From NCBI RefSeq assembly GCF_022059845.1, contig NZ_CP091851.1, positions 3,410,001 through 3,474,000 of the forward strand: a stretch of 64,000 bases of DNA, given 5' to 3'. Under the pieces are notes generated by a model. It worked only from the letters and a program-made list of their open reading frames with translations. It was not told the origin of the DNA and searched no databases. The translations under genes and the position numbers were made by a program. This stretch comes from Terrirubrum flagellatum. Its GTDB lineage: Bacteria; Pseudomonadota; Alphaproteobacteria; Rhizobiales; Beijerinckiaceae. Numbering within the stretch: position 1 is the first letter of the stretch; each line of letters begins with the position of its first letter. Positions 35,682-45,653 of the stretch are shown in pieces.

Positions 35682-36467
35682 ATGGCCAAGGACGCGCTTC
35701 TGAAATTCGCGAAAGCGATCGCGAAAGGCAAAATCACGGTCGTCGATCTGACACAGACCCTGAAGCCTTCCACGCCTGTCATCCAATTGCCGCCGCAGTT
35801 CGCGCCATCGAAATCTTTCGAAATCTCGGAGATCTCGCACTACGACGATCGCGGCCCAGCCTGGTACTGGAACAATCTCGCGCTTGGCGAACATACCGGC
35901 ACGCATTTCGACGCGCCGATTCACTGGGTTACCGGCAAGGACTACAAGGACGGCGCAACCGATACCGTGCCTGTGCAGCGCTTCGTGGCGCCTGCCTGCG
36001 TGATCAACTGCACAAAAGAAGCAGCGAAAGACGAGAAGTTTCTTCTGACGCCGAAGCACATCCTCGCCTGGGAGAAAAAATATGGAAAGATTCCCGCTGG
36101 CGCCTGGGTGCTCATGCGCACCGACTGGTCGAAACGCACGGATCCCGCCCTTTTCCTCAACATGAAAGAAGATGGGCCACATACGCCGGGGCCGAATGCG
36201 GACGCAGTCCGCTTTCTCGTCGAAGAACGCGACGTCAATGGCTGGGGCGTCGAGGCGGTCGGAACAGATGCAGGACAAGGCTTTGCGTTTGAACCTGCGT
36301 TCCCCGCGCATACTCTAATGCATGGCGCGAACAAGTTTGGCTTGGCGAGCCTTTGCAATCTCGACAGGCTTCCGCCGACCGGCGCAGTGCTGATCGCCGC
36401 CCCGTTGAAGATCGAAAAGGGTTCGGGCAGCCCGCTGCGCGTGCTCGCGCTCGTGCAGGACGAATAG
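35682..36467 (+). CDS. Cyclase/kynurenine-formamidase-like metal hydrolase
   Basis: ATG 35682 (261 residues) follows GGAGGGAG. The defining HxGTHxDxPxH motif is present as HTGTHFDAPIHW (around residues 72-83), giving the divalent metal site, with a further GTDAGQGF block. The family contains kynurenine formamidase, isatin hydrolase and other ring- or formamide-hydrolysing enzymes. In a cluster with an aminotransferase and indolepyruvate-type oxidoreductase, an amide or lactam derived from an aromatic amino acid is an attractive but unproven substrate. The gap to IorA is 61 nt. Confidence 0.83.
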   Translation: MAKDALLKFAKAIAKGKITVVDLTQTLKPSTPVIQLPPQFAPSKSFEISEISHYDDRGPAWYWNNLALGEHTGTHFDAPIHWVTGKDYKDGATDTVPVQRFVAPACVINCTKEAAKDEKFLLTPKHILAWEKKYGKIPAGAWVLMRTDWSKRTDPALFLNMKEDGPHTPGPNADAVRFLVEERDVNGWGVEAVGTDAGQGFAFEPAFPAHTLMHGANKFGLASLCNLDRLPPTGAVLIAAPLKIEKGSGSPLRVLALVQDE

Positions 36468-36528
36468 GCGAACGGACTTCCGCCACAACAATGTTGAAGC
36501 ATGCAAATGACAATTGAAGAGGTTTGAG

Positions 36529-38673
36529 ATGGCTGAGAGGTCGTTTCATGAAGAGGTGAAAAGCCTCTATCTCGGCGATGGCGACGAGTTCGCCGGTGAG
36601 GGCATCCTCGCGATCACGAAAGCGCTGCTCCAATCGGGCGTGTCTTATGTGGCCGGCTATCAGGGCGCGCCCATCTCGCATCTGATGGATGTTCTCAGCG
36701 ATGCGAACGATATTCTGGAAGAACTCGGCGTCCATTTCGAATCCAGCGCAAGCGAAGCGACGGCTGCAGCGACTCTGGCCGCCTCCGTCAATTATCCTCT
36801 GCGCGGCGCCGTCACGTTCAAGGCGCCCGTAGGAACCAACGTCGCTTCGGACGCGCTCGCCAATCTCGCCTCAGGCGGCGTGAAGGGCGGCGCCATGATC
36901 ATCGTCGGCGAGGATTATGGCGAAGGCTCCTCGATCATGCAGGAGAGAAGCCATGCTTACGCGATGAAATCTCAAGTCTGGCTGCTCGACCCACGGCCGA
37001 ACCTCCCGAAGATCGTGGAGATGGTCGAAAAGGGTTTTGAGCTGTCCGAAGCGTCAAATACGCCGGTGATGCTTGAGGTCCGCATTCGCGCTTGCCACGT
37101 CTATGGCCGCTTCAAAACCAAGGACAATATCCGCCCGAGCTTCACCTTGCGCGATGCGATGGAGAATCCCACGCGCGACGTCAATCGCATCGTATTGCCG
37201 CCGGCAAGCTATCTCCACGAAAAGGAAAAGGTTGAGAAGCGTTGGCCGGCGGCCGTCAAATATATTCAGGAGCACAAACTCAACGAGATGTTCGATGGCG
37301 ATCTCTCGGAGATCGGCCTCGTCATGCAGGGCGGCATGTACAACAACACGATGCGCGCGCTGGAGCTCGGCGGACTTGCTGATGCTTTCGGCCAATCGCG
37401 CATTCCGCTTTATGTGCTGAACGTGGTGTACCCTCTGATTGATGAGGAGTTCATTCGCTTCGCTGCAGGCAAGAAAGCGATCCTCATCATTGAGGAAGGG
37501 CAGCCGGAATTCATCGAACAGGCGGTCAACACCATCCTCCGCCGCGCCGATATCCAGACCAAGGCGCATGGCAAGGACATGCTGCCGATGGCCGGAGAAT
37601 ACACAGGCGCGGTGATCAAGGACGGTCTCACGAAATTCGTGAAAAGCTACGCGCCGCAGACCGCCTCGAGCTTCTCTCCTCCCTCACAAGGCGACAACCG
37701 ACTGAAAGCCGCGTTGGCGGCGCTGGATGGCAAGATTCACGGTCGGCCTCCGTCCTTCTGCACGGGCTGCCCCGAGCGTCCGATTTTCACGGCGATGAAG
37801 CTCGTCGAGCGCGAGCTCGGGCCGCATCACGTAAGCTGTGATATCGGCTGCCACCTGTTCTCGATCCTGCCGCCATTTAACATCGGCAACACGACGATGG
37901 GTTACGGCCTGGGCGGCGCGGGCGCAGCCGCCTTCAACACCAAGTCCGGCAAGAAGACGATCGCCGTGATGGGCGATGGCGGCTTCTGGCATAACGGCCT
38001 CGCATCCAGCGTTGGCAACGCCGTCTTCAACAAGAGCGACAACGTGATCATCGTTGTCGATAACGGCTATTCCGCCGCGACAGGCGGGCAAGACATTCTC
38101 TCGTCCCACGGTCTCAACAAGATTCGTTCGACACAGAACTCCATTGAAAAAGCGGTGCGTGGCGTCGGCGTCAAATGGGCGCGAACGCTGTCGCGCACCT
38201 ACGACGTCAAGAAGATGCGCGATACGTTGCGCGAAGCGCTGACGACAACAGAAAAGGGACCGAAAGTTATCGTCGCGCAATCCGAATGCATGCTGAACAA
38301 GCAGCGACGGGTGCGGCCCTTGACGAATGCCGCCATCAAGCGTGGCGAGCGTGTGGTCCGTGAAAGATTCGGCGTCGATCCCGACACCTGCACCGGCGAT
38401 CACTCCTGCATCCGCCTGTCCGGATGTCCGTCGCTGACGGTTGCGCCCAATCCCGACCCGCTGCGGAAAGATCCCGTCACCAAGGTGATCGACTCCTGCG
38501 TCGGCTGCGGACTCTGCGGCGAGGTAAGCCACGCCGCCGTCCTCTGCCCGTCCTTCTACAAGGCTTCGATCATCAACAATCCGACGAAGTGGGACGTCTT
38601 CAAGCATCGCATCCAGACGGCCGTGATCGGCTTTCTCCAGCGTCGGCTGCAACCGTCCGCGATCGCCGCATGA
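36529..38673 (+). CDS. iorA: Indolepyruvate ferredoxin oxidoreductase, alpha subunit
   Basis: ATG 36529 (714 residues) has AGAGG 12 nt upstream; a TTG at 36514 is less likely. Domain I occupies about 20-200, the thiamine-diphosphate domain about 405-580 with GDGGFWHNGL (482-491) and NGYSAATGGQ (512-521). A C-terminal iron-sulfur segment carries C621, C627, C633 and C657-x2-C660-x2-C663-x9-C673, the form common in aerobic proteobacteria rather than the archaeal CxxCxxC set. The enzyme decarboxylates aryl 2-oxoacids to acyl-CoA with ferredoxin as acceptor. IorB overlaps by ATGA. The aminotransferase at 29.7-30.8 kb could make the substrate. Confidence 0.9.
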   Translation: MAERSFHEEVKSLYLGDGDEFAGEGILAITKALLQSGVSYVAGYQGAPISHLMDVLSDANDILEELGVHFESSASEATAAATLAASVNYPLRGAVTFKAPVGTNVASDALANLASGGVKGGAMIIVGEDYGEGSSIMQERSHAYAMKSQVWLLDPRPNLPKIVEMVEKGFELSEASNTPVMLEVRIRACHVYGRFKTKDNIRPSFTLRDAMENPTRDVNRIVLPPASYLHEKEKVEKRWPAAVKYIQEHKLNEMFDGDLSEIGLVMQGGMYNNTMRALELGGLADAFGQSRIPLYVLNVVYPLIDEEFIRFAAGKKAILIIEEGQPEFIEQAVNTILRRADIQTKAHGKDMLPMAGEYTGAVIKDGLTKFVKSYAPQTASSFSPPSQGDNRLKAALAALDGKIHGRPPSFCTGCPERPIFTAMKLVERELGPHHVSCDIGCHLFSILPPFNIGNTTMGYGLGGAGAAAFNTKSGKKTIAVMGDGGFWHNGLASSVGNAVFNKSDNVIIVVDNGYSAATGGQDILSSHGLNKIRSTQNSIEKAVRGVGVKWARTLSRTYDVKKMRDTLREALTTTEKGPKVIVAQSECMLNKQRRVRPLTNAAIKRGERVVRERFGVDPDTCTGDHSCIRLSGCPSLTVAPNPDPLRKDPVTKVIDSCVGCGLCGEVSHAAVLCPSFYKASIINNPTKWDVFKHRIQTAVIGFLQRRLQPSAIAA

Positions 38674-40196
38674 CGGAGACGCAATCGACTGCTCCGCGCG
38701 CGATCCGTCTCGCCATCCTCGCGATGGGTGGCGAGGGCGGCGGCGTTCTCGCTGACTGGATCGTCGATCTCGCCGAACATGCCGGCCATTTCGCGCAAAC
38801 GACGTCCGTTCCCGGCGTTGCGCAGCGGACCGGCGCGACAATCTATTATCTCGAACTTTTCGCTCAATCCGCATCGGGCGCCTCCGGCCGACCGCCTGTG
38901 TTGGCCCTGACGCCAGTGCCCGGAGATGTCGATATTGTTCTGGCGTCCGAGCTGATGGAGGCCGGACGCGCCGTCCAGCGCGGCATCGTCACGCCTGACA
39001 AGACCACGTTGATCGCATCAACGCACCGCGTCTTCGCGATGACCGAGAAGATCGCGCTCGGAGATGGCCGGACGGACGCGCCGGCGGTTTACGATGCATG
39101 TCGTTCAGCGGCAAAGCGGCTTGTCGCGTTTGACATGGCCGCAATGGCGAATGAGTCGAAAAGCGTAATCAGCGCCGTCTTGTTCGGCGCGCTCGCTGGC
39201 GCCGGGGTGTTGCCATTCACGCGCGAACAGTTCGAAGCGACGATTGATCGCGGTGGCGTTGGCGTGGCTGCGTCAAAGCGCGCATTTGGCCTGGGCTTCG
39301 GAGTTGCGTCTGGAGAGCAAGTCGAGCTTGCGCCAACGCTCGCCTCTTCGCTCCAGACAGGCATCGCGCCACGGGAAGAAAACTGGATTGCGCAGGCGAT
39401 GCAGGAGTTTCCGGGCGGAGCCGCGGCAACGATCAAGGCAGGCGTCGAACGCCTCATCGATTATCAGGATGAAGCCTATGCGCGCCTCTATCTTTCGCGC
39501 CTTAAGCCGATCGCGGAGATCGACAAAAAGCGCGGCGCGGATTCTGCACTGCTTCTGAATGAGGCCGGGCGCTATCTTGCGCTTGGGATGGCCTATGAGG
39601 ATACAATCCGGGTTGCCGACCTGAAGATAAGACCGAGCCGCTTCGCGCGAGTGCGCGAGGAAACGCGGCTCGAAGACGGACAGATCCTTCAGATATCGGA
39701 ATATCTGCATCCTCGCTTGCAGGAAATCGCCGAGACGGTTCCAGCCTGGCTCGGAAAGCTGATGCTGAAAGTCGCGCCGCTCCGCTGGCTTATCGAGCGC
39801 GCGACGACAAAAGGCCGGGTCGTCACGACGACATCTATCCGCGGGTTCCTGCTTCTTTACATCGTCGCAAGCCTGAAATCGTGGCGCCGAAGTTCGATGC
39901 GGTACGCCGAAGAGCAGCAGATGCTTGAGGAATGGCTTGCGACGCTCAAGGAGCTCGCCCAGCGCGATTATGCGTTGGCGATTGAGTTCGCGGAATGCAG
40001 GAACCTCGTGAAGGGCTATGGCGACACGCATGCGCGCGGCAAGTCGAACTATCTCCGCATTACGTCAGTAATGCAGAATTTGCTTGCGCAGCCGCAGCCC
40101 GCAAAGAGTCTCGCCGCTCTCAGAACGGCGGCGCTCGCCGACGAGAGCGGCGCGCAACTTGCGCAAGAAATCAGCCGGCTGGAGCTGGCGCACTAG
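38670..40196 (+). CDS. iorB: Indolepyruvate ferredoxin oxidoreductase, beta subunit with DUF6537-type extension
   Basis: ATG 38670 overlaps the IorA stop (ATGA). The 508-residue protein is much longer than archaeal IorB (about 200). Residues 1-210 are the gamma-type domain, with LAILAMGGEGGGVLADW and VPGVAQRTGATIYY; residues about 220-500 form the helical C-terminal extension found in proteobacterial IorB. It completes the heterodimeric 2-oxoacid oxidoreductase. A gap of 33 nt leads to the binding-protein gene, so transport and oxidation are likely co-expressed. Confidence 0.88.
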   Translation: MTETQSTAPRAIRLAILAMGGEGGGVLADWIVDLAEHAGHFAQTTSVPGVAQRTGATIYYLELFAQSASGASGRPPVLALTPVPGDVDIVLASELMEAGRAVQRGIVTPDKTTLIASTHRVFAMTEKIALGDGRTDAPAVYDACRSAAKRLVAFDMAAMANESKSVISAVLFGALAGAGVLPFTREQFEATIDRGGVGVAASKRAFGLGFGVASGEQVELAPTLASSLQTGIAPREENWIAQAMQEFPGGAAATIKAGVERLIDYQDEAYARLYLSRLKPIAEIDKKRGADSALLLNEAGRYLALGMAYEDTIRVADLKIRPSRFARVREETRLEDGQILQISEYLHPRLQEIAETVPAWLGKLMLKVAPLRWLIERATTKGRVVTTTSIRGFLLLYIVASLKSWRRSSMRYAEEQQMLEEWLATLKELAQRDYALAIEFAECRNLVKGYGDTHARGKSNYLRITSVMQNLLAQPQPAKSLAALRTAALADESGAQLAQEISRLELAH

Positions 40197-40229
40197 CATT
40201 CGAGCAAAGTCGATTCGCAGGAGGGGATT

Positions 40230-41789
40230 ATGCGAGATCAGCTTTCAAGACGTTCCGTTCTCAATCTTGGCGGCGGCTTCAGCGCCGCGATTCTGCTTGG
40301 ACTCCCGCGCGATGCGCTCGCACAAGCGGCGGCGAAGGGTCAGCTCACGATGGCTTATCCCGCCGATGTGCCGACATGGGACCCGAATGCGCGATCGCTT
40401 GCGGCGGTGCAGTCTCTCTACAAAACCGTATTCGATCAGCCGCTGACGCAAGCTCCCGATATTTCGGCTAAGCCTGCCCTGATCACCAAATGGGGCCATA
40501 TCGACGACAAGGGGCTCGCGCTTGGCCTCGACTTTCGTTCCGACGTTGTCTTTCACGACGGAACGCCGATGACGGCCAGCGATTTCCGCTATTCTTTCTT
40601 CGAGCGACCGCGCGCGCCCGTTCCAGAGGGTGGGCGCCGCCTCGATACCTCGTTCCTGTGGCGGCGTGTTAGAGATATCGAGGTCGTCTCGCCAACGCGT
40701 GCGATCATGTACTTTTCGGAGCCAATGCCATCGGCGGTCGCCTGGTTCTATTTTCTGTGCAGCTACGTCGTGCCCAAATCTTATGTCGAGCGTGTCGGCG
40801 TCGATGAATTCAATCGCAAACCTGTTGGCTCAGGCCCCTACAAGCTCGTCGAATACCAGCAGGGCGCACGCATCGTTCTCGAGACGCATGACAAATATTG
40901 GGGAGACAAGCCTGCAATCCCGCGGGTGACGATCGAGCTCGTGCGCGATCCGACGGCGCGCGTTGCGGCGATTGAATCGCGCCGCGTCGATGTCGCGATC
41001 GACGCGCCAATCCGCGAGGCGCAGCGGCTGGGCGCCGTCCCCGGGCTATCGTCAAGCATTGACGCTATCGCCGACATCACGCTGCTGCAGATCACAAAAA
41101 ATGGCGGCTTCGCCGATGATCGCGTGCGTCTGGCCGCTCATCACGCCATCAACAAAGAAGCCATCTCGAAAGCCTTCTTCGCCGGCGCGGCGACGCCCAT
41201 CGCTGTTCCTGCAGCGCGCGGCACGCCCGGCTACCCCGAGAATTTCAACTTCCCCTTCTCCGAAGAGAAGGCGGTCGCGCTGCTGAAGGAAGTTGGCCAC
41301 AGCCCGCAGAGTCCGATCAACATCAAGTTCTCGACCACAAATGGCGCGTTCCCCAGCGACTTCGAAGTCGCTCGCGCAGTCGTGCAGATGTGGAAGAAGG
41401 TCGGCATCAACGCTGAACTCGAGACGGTCGAGCTCTCGACCTATCAAGAGCGCCTGCGCGCAAAGACGCTGCCCGAGGCGACCTTGTTCAGCTGGGGCAA
41501 TTCAAGTGGTGATCCCGAAATGTATGGCGGGTATCTGCTCGATCCGAAGTCGATCTTCTCAGCCATGAAGTCGGACGATCTCGGCCCGATGTTCCAGACG
41601 CTGCTGGTCGAGACGGACGAAGCGAAACGCCTTGCAGGTTATAAAGCGGCGCACCAGTTCGCCGCCGAGAAGGGATATACGATCCCGCTCTACCAGACTG
41701 TAAAAACCATCGTAAGCCAAAGTGGCGTCAACGTCGTCAAATATGTCAATGGCTGGACGCTGCCGCAGACCTATTCGCAGAAGGGCTGA
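40230..41789 (+). CDS. Family-5 ABC substrate-binding protein, Tat-exported
   Basis: The 519-residue SBP_bac_5 protein starts at ATG 40230 after GGAGGGG. The N-terminus carries the twin-arginine signal LSRRSVLNLGGG and a cleavage region near DALAQ. Mature motifs include FHDGTPMTASDFRYSFF and NRKPVGSGPYKLVEYQQGA. It opens a complete importer (two permeases, double ATPase) inside the GntR-headed cluster and so should bring in the substrate of the catabolic enzymes, plausibly an amino-acid derivative or short peptide. Cargo not readable from sequence. Confidence 0.88.
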   Translation: MRDQLSRRSVLNLGGGFSAAILLGLPRDALAQAAAKGQLTMAYPADVPTWDPNARSLAAVQSLYKTVFDQPLTQAPDISAKPALITKWGHIDDKGLALGLDFRSDVVFHDGTPMTASDFRYSFFERPRAPVPEGGRRLDTSFLWRRVRDIEVVSPTRAIMYFSEPMPSAVAWFYFLCSYVVPKSYVERVGVDEFNRKPVGSGPYKLVEYQQGARIVLETHDKYWGDKPAIPRVTIELVRDPTARVAAIESRRVDVAIDAPIREAQRLGAVPGLSSSIDAIADITLLQITKNGGFADDRVRLAAHHAINKEAISKAFFAGAATPIAVPAARGTPGYPENFNFPFSEEKAVALLKEVGHSPQSPINIKFSTTNGAFPSDFEVARAVVQMWKKVGINAELETVELSTYQERLRAKTLPEATLFSWGNSSGDPEMYGGYLLDPKSIFSAMKSDDLGPMFQTLLVETDEAKRLAGYKAAHQFAAEKGYTIPLYQTVKTIVSQSGVNVVKYVNGWTLPQTYSQKG

Positions 41790-41864
41790 CGCTTCGATCA
41801 ACCTGGCGTTGACGCATTGTTTCGCGTCGGCGTCAGTTCCGAAAATTCAAGAGACAATTCGTCG

Positions 41865-42884
41865 ATGACACGTATCGCCCTGCAGCTTCTGCTGCGACGG
41901 CTTCTACTCGCAATTCCAATTCTTCTGTGCGTTTCGGCGCTCGTATTCGTTATTCTGCGGCTGTTGCCCGCGGACCCGATCGCGATGTCCCTGCCGCCCG
42001 GAGCGACGCCTGAGGATGTGGAAAGGCTGAAGCGCGACTTCGGCCTCGATCGCCCGATTCCCGCTCAATATTTGATCTGGTTCGGCAAACTCCTGACTGG
42101 CGATCTCGGATCATCGATCTTCTTTCGTCGCGGCGTTGGCGAACTGGTTGGAAAAGCGCTGCCTGCGACGCTGGAACTGGTCACAGCCGGTCTCATTCTG
42201 GGCGTCGCAACCGGACTGGCCGGCGGCCTCGTGATGTTTTCATGGCGCGGAGGCGTTAGAGAACAGGCGCTCGATTTCTCGACCACGGTGTTCATGGCGA
42301 TCCCGGAATTTCTCTGGGCCATTCTGCTTATTCTGACACTTGGCGTCGCAGCGCCTTTGTTGCCTTTCATCGGCAGGCTCGATCCGGGAATAGCGCTGCC
42401 GCCTGCAGTCACCGGGTTTCTCCTGATCGACAGCGTCCTAAGCGGGCGATGGTCGGCGCTCGGCAGCGCGCTGCTTCACCTGGTCCTGCCCAGCGTAGCG
42501 CTCGCCATCGGTCTTGCACCCTTAATTATGCGCGTGCTGCGCTCGTCCCTGCTTGAGACCATCCTCGAAGATTACATCATGCAGGCGCGGCTGCGCGGCG
42601 TCAGCGAAAGGCGCATTCTGTTAGCCCATGCGCTCAAGAACGCCGTGCTGCCGACAATCAGCCTCATCGGCGTCCAAGGCGGCTTCATGTTCGGCGGCAC
42701 TGTGCTTGTCGAAATGATCTTCGCCTATCCCGGCCTCGGAAATCTGATGGTCGATGCGGTCAGAAATCATGATCTGCCGGTGATCCAGGCAGTGGCGCTG
42801 ATCTATTGCATCCTCGTTCTCGCGATAAACGCCGTCGTCGATATCGCCTATCTCGCAGCCAATCCCAAGCTGAGGCTTGCGTGA
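41865..42884 (+). CDS. ABC permease, DppB type
   Basis: I chose ATG 41865 (339 residues), since the frame from 41817 has no membrane character before this point and the usual LLLRRLLLAIPILLCVSALVFVI opening follows. There are about six membrane spans and the EAA loop ARLRGVSERRILLAH. A 75-nt gap follows the binding-protein gene; it contains only a weak long-loop inverted repeat. The stop overlaps the next start as GTGA. Confidence 0.9.
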   Translation: MTRIALQLLLRRLLLAIPILLCVSALVFVILRLLPADPIAMSLPPGATPEDVERLKRDFGLDRPIPAQYLIWFGKLLTGDLGSSIFFRRGVGELVGKALPATLELVTAGLILGVATGLAGGLVMFSWRGGVREQALDFSTTVFMAIPEFLWAILLILTLGVAAPLLPFIGRLDPGIALPPAVTGFLLIDSVLSGRWSALGSALLHLVLPSVALAIGLAPLIMRVLRSSLLETILEDYIMQARLRGVSERRILLAHALKNAVLPTISLIGVQGGFMFGGTVLVEMIFAYPGLGNLMVDAVRNHDLPVIQAVALIYCILVLAINAVVDIAYLAANPKLRLA

Positions 42885-43756
42885 ATCCCGTTCTCGCCAG
42901 CGCATTGCGGCGGTGTTCGCGCAGCCCGCGCGTCGTGGCCGCCGTGGTGATCATCGCGACGCTTGTGACGGTCGCGAGCGCCGCGCCTTATCTCGCTCCG
43001 CATTCGCCGCAGGAGCAGGATCTGCTTAACACCCTGCTCCCGCCCGCCTGGTCTGCGGGTGGTGACGCGGCGTATCCGTTCGGCACGGACACGCTCGGGC
43101 GTTGCATCCTGTCTCGCCTCATCTATGGCGCGCGCGTTGCACTTTATGTCGGGCTGACGGCGAGCGTCGGCGCGATGCTGCTTGGCGCCACGCTGGCGCT
43201 GCTCGCGAGTTATTTCGGCGGCTGGCTTGATTGGATCATCAGTCGCCTTGTCGATGTCTGGATGGCGTTCCCGCCGGTTGTGCTGGCGTTGATTTTGCTC
43301 GTCGGCATGGGCGCCGGCGTCAACAAGGTGATTCTCGCGATCATCCTGATCGACTGGACGCGCTTTTGCCGCGTGCTGCGCTCTGACGCGATCGTGGTGA
43401 TGAAGCGCGACTATATCGCCGCAGCTCGCCTTTCGGGCTTCAGCCACGCGCAAATCATCGTGAAGGAGCTGCTGCCGGCTGTCTTTCCGCTTCTGATGAC
43501 GCTTCTCAGTCTCGAAATGGGCATCGCAGTCATCGTCGAGGCGATCATGAGCTTTGTCGGGCTTTCAGTCGAGCCTGATGTCGCCGCCTGGGGCGTCATG
43601 ATCGCGGATGCGCGCCAGACGATGAGCCAGTCGCCATGGGGCGTTATCTTGCCGGTCGCAGCGATTTTCCTTTCCGTGCTCGCCTTCAACCTGCTGGGGG
43701 ACGGTTTGCGCCGCGCGCTCGATACGCGGCTTCTTCTCAATCGCGGGGCCGCGTGA
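42881..43756 (+). CDS. ABC permease, DppC type
   Basis: The start is GTG 42881, overlapping the DppB-type stop (GTGA); the frame is open further upstream only as overlap. The 291-residue protein has an N-terminal span (VVAAVVIIATLVTV), the sequence FGTDTLGRCILSRLIYGAR typical of DppC, about five more spans and the EAA loop AARLSGFSHAQIIVKELLP. It ends in NLLGDGLRRALDTR. The stop overlaps the ATPase start (TGATG). Confidence 0.9.
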   Translation: MNPVLASALRRCSRSPRVVAAVVIIATLVTVASAAPYLAPHSPQEQDLLNTLLPPAWSAGGDAAYPFGTDTLGRCILSRLIYGARVALYVGLTASVGAMLLGATLALLASYFGGWLDWIISRLVDVWMAFPPVVLALILLVGMGAGVNKVILAIILIDWTRFCRVLRSDAIVVMKRDYIAAARLSGFSHAQIIVKELLPAVFPLLMTLLSLEMGIAVIVEAIMSFVGLSVEPDVAAWGVMIADARQTMSQSPWGVILPVAAIFLSVLAFNLLGDGLRRALDTRLLLNRGAA

Positions 43757-45615
43757 TGAGTGTGCTGACGGCCGAAGGTTTGACAGTCAGCGCAACCATG
43801 GGCGAGAAATCCGTTGAGGCGCTGCGCAACATCGATATGGCTTTGGCCAAAGGTCAGGTGCTCGGCCTCGTCGGCGAGTCCGGCGCCGGCAAAAGCATGA
43901 TCGGCCGTGTGATCGCTCACAATCTGCCGTCCACTTTCTCTGTGACACGTGGGTCCCTGCGCTTTGGCGATCAGGACCTTTTGTCTGCGACCGGGGCTCA
44001 GCGCCTTCGCCTGCTCGGCGATCGCATTGCGTTCATTCCGCAAGAACCGTTGACCGCGCTCAATCCCGTCCTGACGATCGCGCAGCAGTTCGGCGAGCAC
44101 CTCGCCCGACTCGGCGTCGCATTTGGCGAGCGGCGGAGCAGGATCATCGCGATGCTGCGCGAAGTAAGACTGCGCGACCCCGACGCGCTTCTCGATCAAT
44201 ACCCATTCCAACTCTCTGGCGGGATGTGCCAGCGCGTGCTGATCGCCATGGCGTTCGCGAGCCGCCCCGCTCTCATCATTGCGGATGAACCAACTACGGC
44301 GCTCGACGTCAGCACGCAGGTCCACATCGTGCAGATCATCCGCGGCATGCAGCGCGATTATGGCACGGCGATGCTGTTCATCACGCACGATCTGCGTCTG
44401 GCGTCGCATGTCTGCGACGACATCATGGTCCTCTATGCCGGCGATGTTGTCGAAAGGGGACCGGGCCGCGAGATCACCGATCGACCACGACATCCTTATA
44501 CGCGCGCGCTGATCGCCGCCAATCCCCCGCTGACCGGACCTGTACAACGTTTGCGCGCTCTACCCGACCAGATGCCCGGCCTCGCAGGCTTTGCGGACCT
44601 GCCCGGTTGTCGCTTTGCGCCACGCTGTCCGACGCGTGACCCGCTTTGCGCAAGCGCGGTTCCCGACATGCAGGCGATCGGCGATCGGCGCTGGGTCAGA
44701 TGTGCGCCTGGCTGTCTTTCTGATGTTGCCATCGTTGATGACACGCTGACGAGCGCGCCGCCGCCGCTTCCTTCTTCGACGCCAATTCTCAAGCTGGAGA
44801 ATGTTTCGAAGCATTATCCCGCCGCGCGCAAAATTTTGCGTAAAAGCCCTGCCGGCGTTCACGCCGTGAGGCCGGTCGATCTCGAAATCCGGCCCGGCGA
44901 ATTCGTCGGCGTGGTGGGCGAATCAGGTTCCGGCAAGAGCACGCTCGCGCGCATGGTGATGGGACTGACAGCGCCATCAAACGGGCGCATCCTCATCGAA
45001 GGCGAAGATGTTACGTCAGACAATGCGAGCGCTCATGCATTGAGGATCGATGCGCTTCAGATTGTGTTCCAGGATCCGCAATCCGCGCTCAATCCGCGGC
45101 GCACAGTCTTCAATCTCGTGACTCAGCCGATGGAGGCTGCAACAAGAGCGAGCGCGCGAAGCGAACGCAATGAGCGCGCGCGAGCGCTTGCGACCGAAAC
45201 CGGACTCGCATCCGAATTGCTCAACCGCTATCCCTCGCAACTGTCCGGCGGGCAGAAGCAACGCGTCAATATCGCCAGAGCGCTCTGCGTGACGCCTCGC
45301 CTACTCGTCGCGGACGAGATTGTCTCGGGGCTCGACGTCTCGGTCCAGGCGCAAATTCTGAACCTTTTGCTGGACATCAGGGAAAAGCGCGGAATCGGAT
45401 TGCTTTTTATTTCGCACGATCTTGCCGTTGTGCGTTATCTCTGCTCGCGCGTGCTGGTGATGCAGAATGGCTTTGTCGTTGAGCATGGACCAACGGGCGA
45501 AGTTTTCGAAAGACCTCAACACCCCTATACACAGTCCCTGCTGGCCGCTGTTCCGCCCGATGACGCCGGCCGGACATGGCCGCCGGAATCGGCGGCTTCA
45601 GTGACCGCGGCATGA
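43756..45615 (+). CDS. Double ABC ATPase (DppD-DppF fusion type)
   Basis: The 619-residue protein starts at ATG 43756, overlapping the permease stop. NBD1: Walker A GESGAGKS, signature LSGGMCQR, Walker [13 protein letters not shown], then an oligopeptide-type Cys motif region (CRFAPRCPTRDPLC) that in relatives can bind an iron-sulfur cluster. NBD2: GESGSGKST, signature LSGGQKQR, Walker B LLVADEIVSGLD (Ile replaces Pro after DE). The linker between domains is about 60 residues, longer than in the uronate-cluster homologue. It energises the preceding permeases. Confidence 0.91.
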   Translation: MSVLTAEGLTVSATMGEKSVEALRNIDMALAKGQVLGLVGESGAGKSMIGRVIAHNLPSTFSVTRGSLRFGDQDLLSATGAQRLRLLGDRIAFIPQEPLTALNPVLTIAQQFGEHLARLGVAFGERRSRIIAMLREVRLRDPDALLDQYPFQLSGGMCQRVLIAMAFASRPALIIADEPTTALDVSTQVHIVQIIRGMQRDYGTAMLFITHDLRLASHVCDDIMVLYAGDVVERGPGREITDRPRHPYTRALIAANPPLTGPVQRLRALPDQMPGLAGFADLPGCRFAPRCPTRDPLCASAVPDMQAIGDRRWVRCAPGCLSDVAIVDDTLTSAPPPLPSSTPILKLENVSKHYPAARKILRKSPAGVHAVRPVDLEIRPGEFVGVVGESGSGKSTLARMVMGLTAPSNGRILIEGEDVTSDNASAHALRIDALQIVFQDPQSALNPRRTVFNLVTQPMEAATRASARSERNERARALATETGLASELLNRYPSQLSGGQKQRVNIARALCVTPRLLVADEIVSGLDVSVQAQILNLLLDIREKRGIGLLFISHDLAVVRYLCSRVLVMQNGFVVEHGPTGEVFERPQHPYTQSLLAAVPPDDAGRTWPPESAASVTAA

Positions 45616-45653
45616 CCGCTTCCACCAACGAAATATGAGCGGGAGGCTTTGGA

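Noticed and set aside
41786-41836. Inverted repeat CTGACGC/GCGTCAG between a binding-protein gene and its permease
   Set aside because: Only 7 bp with a loop of nearly 40 nt, much weaker than the two hairpins reported.
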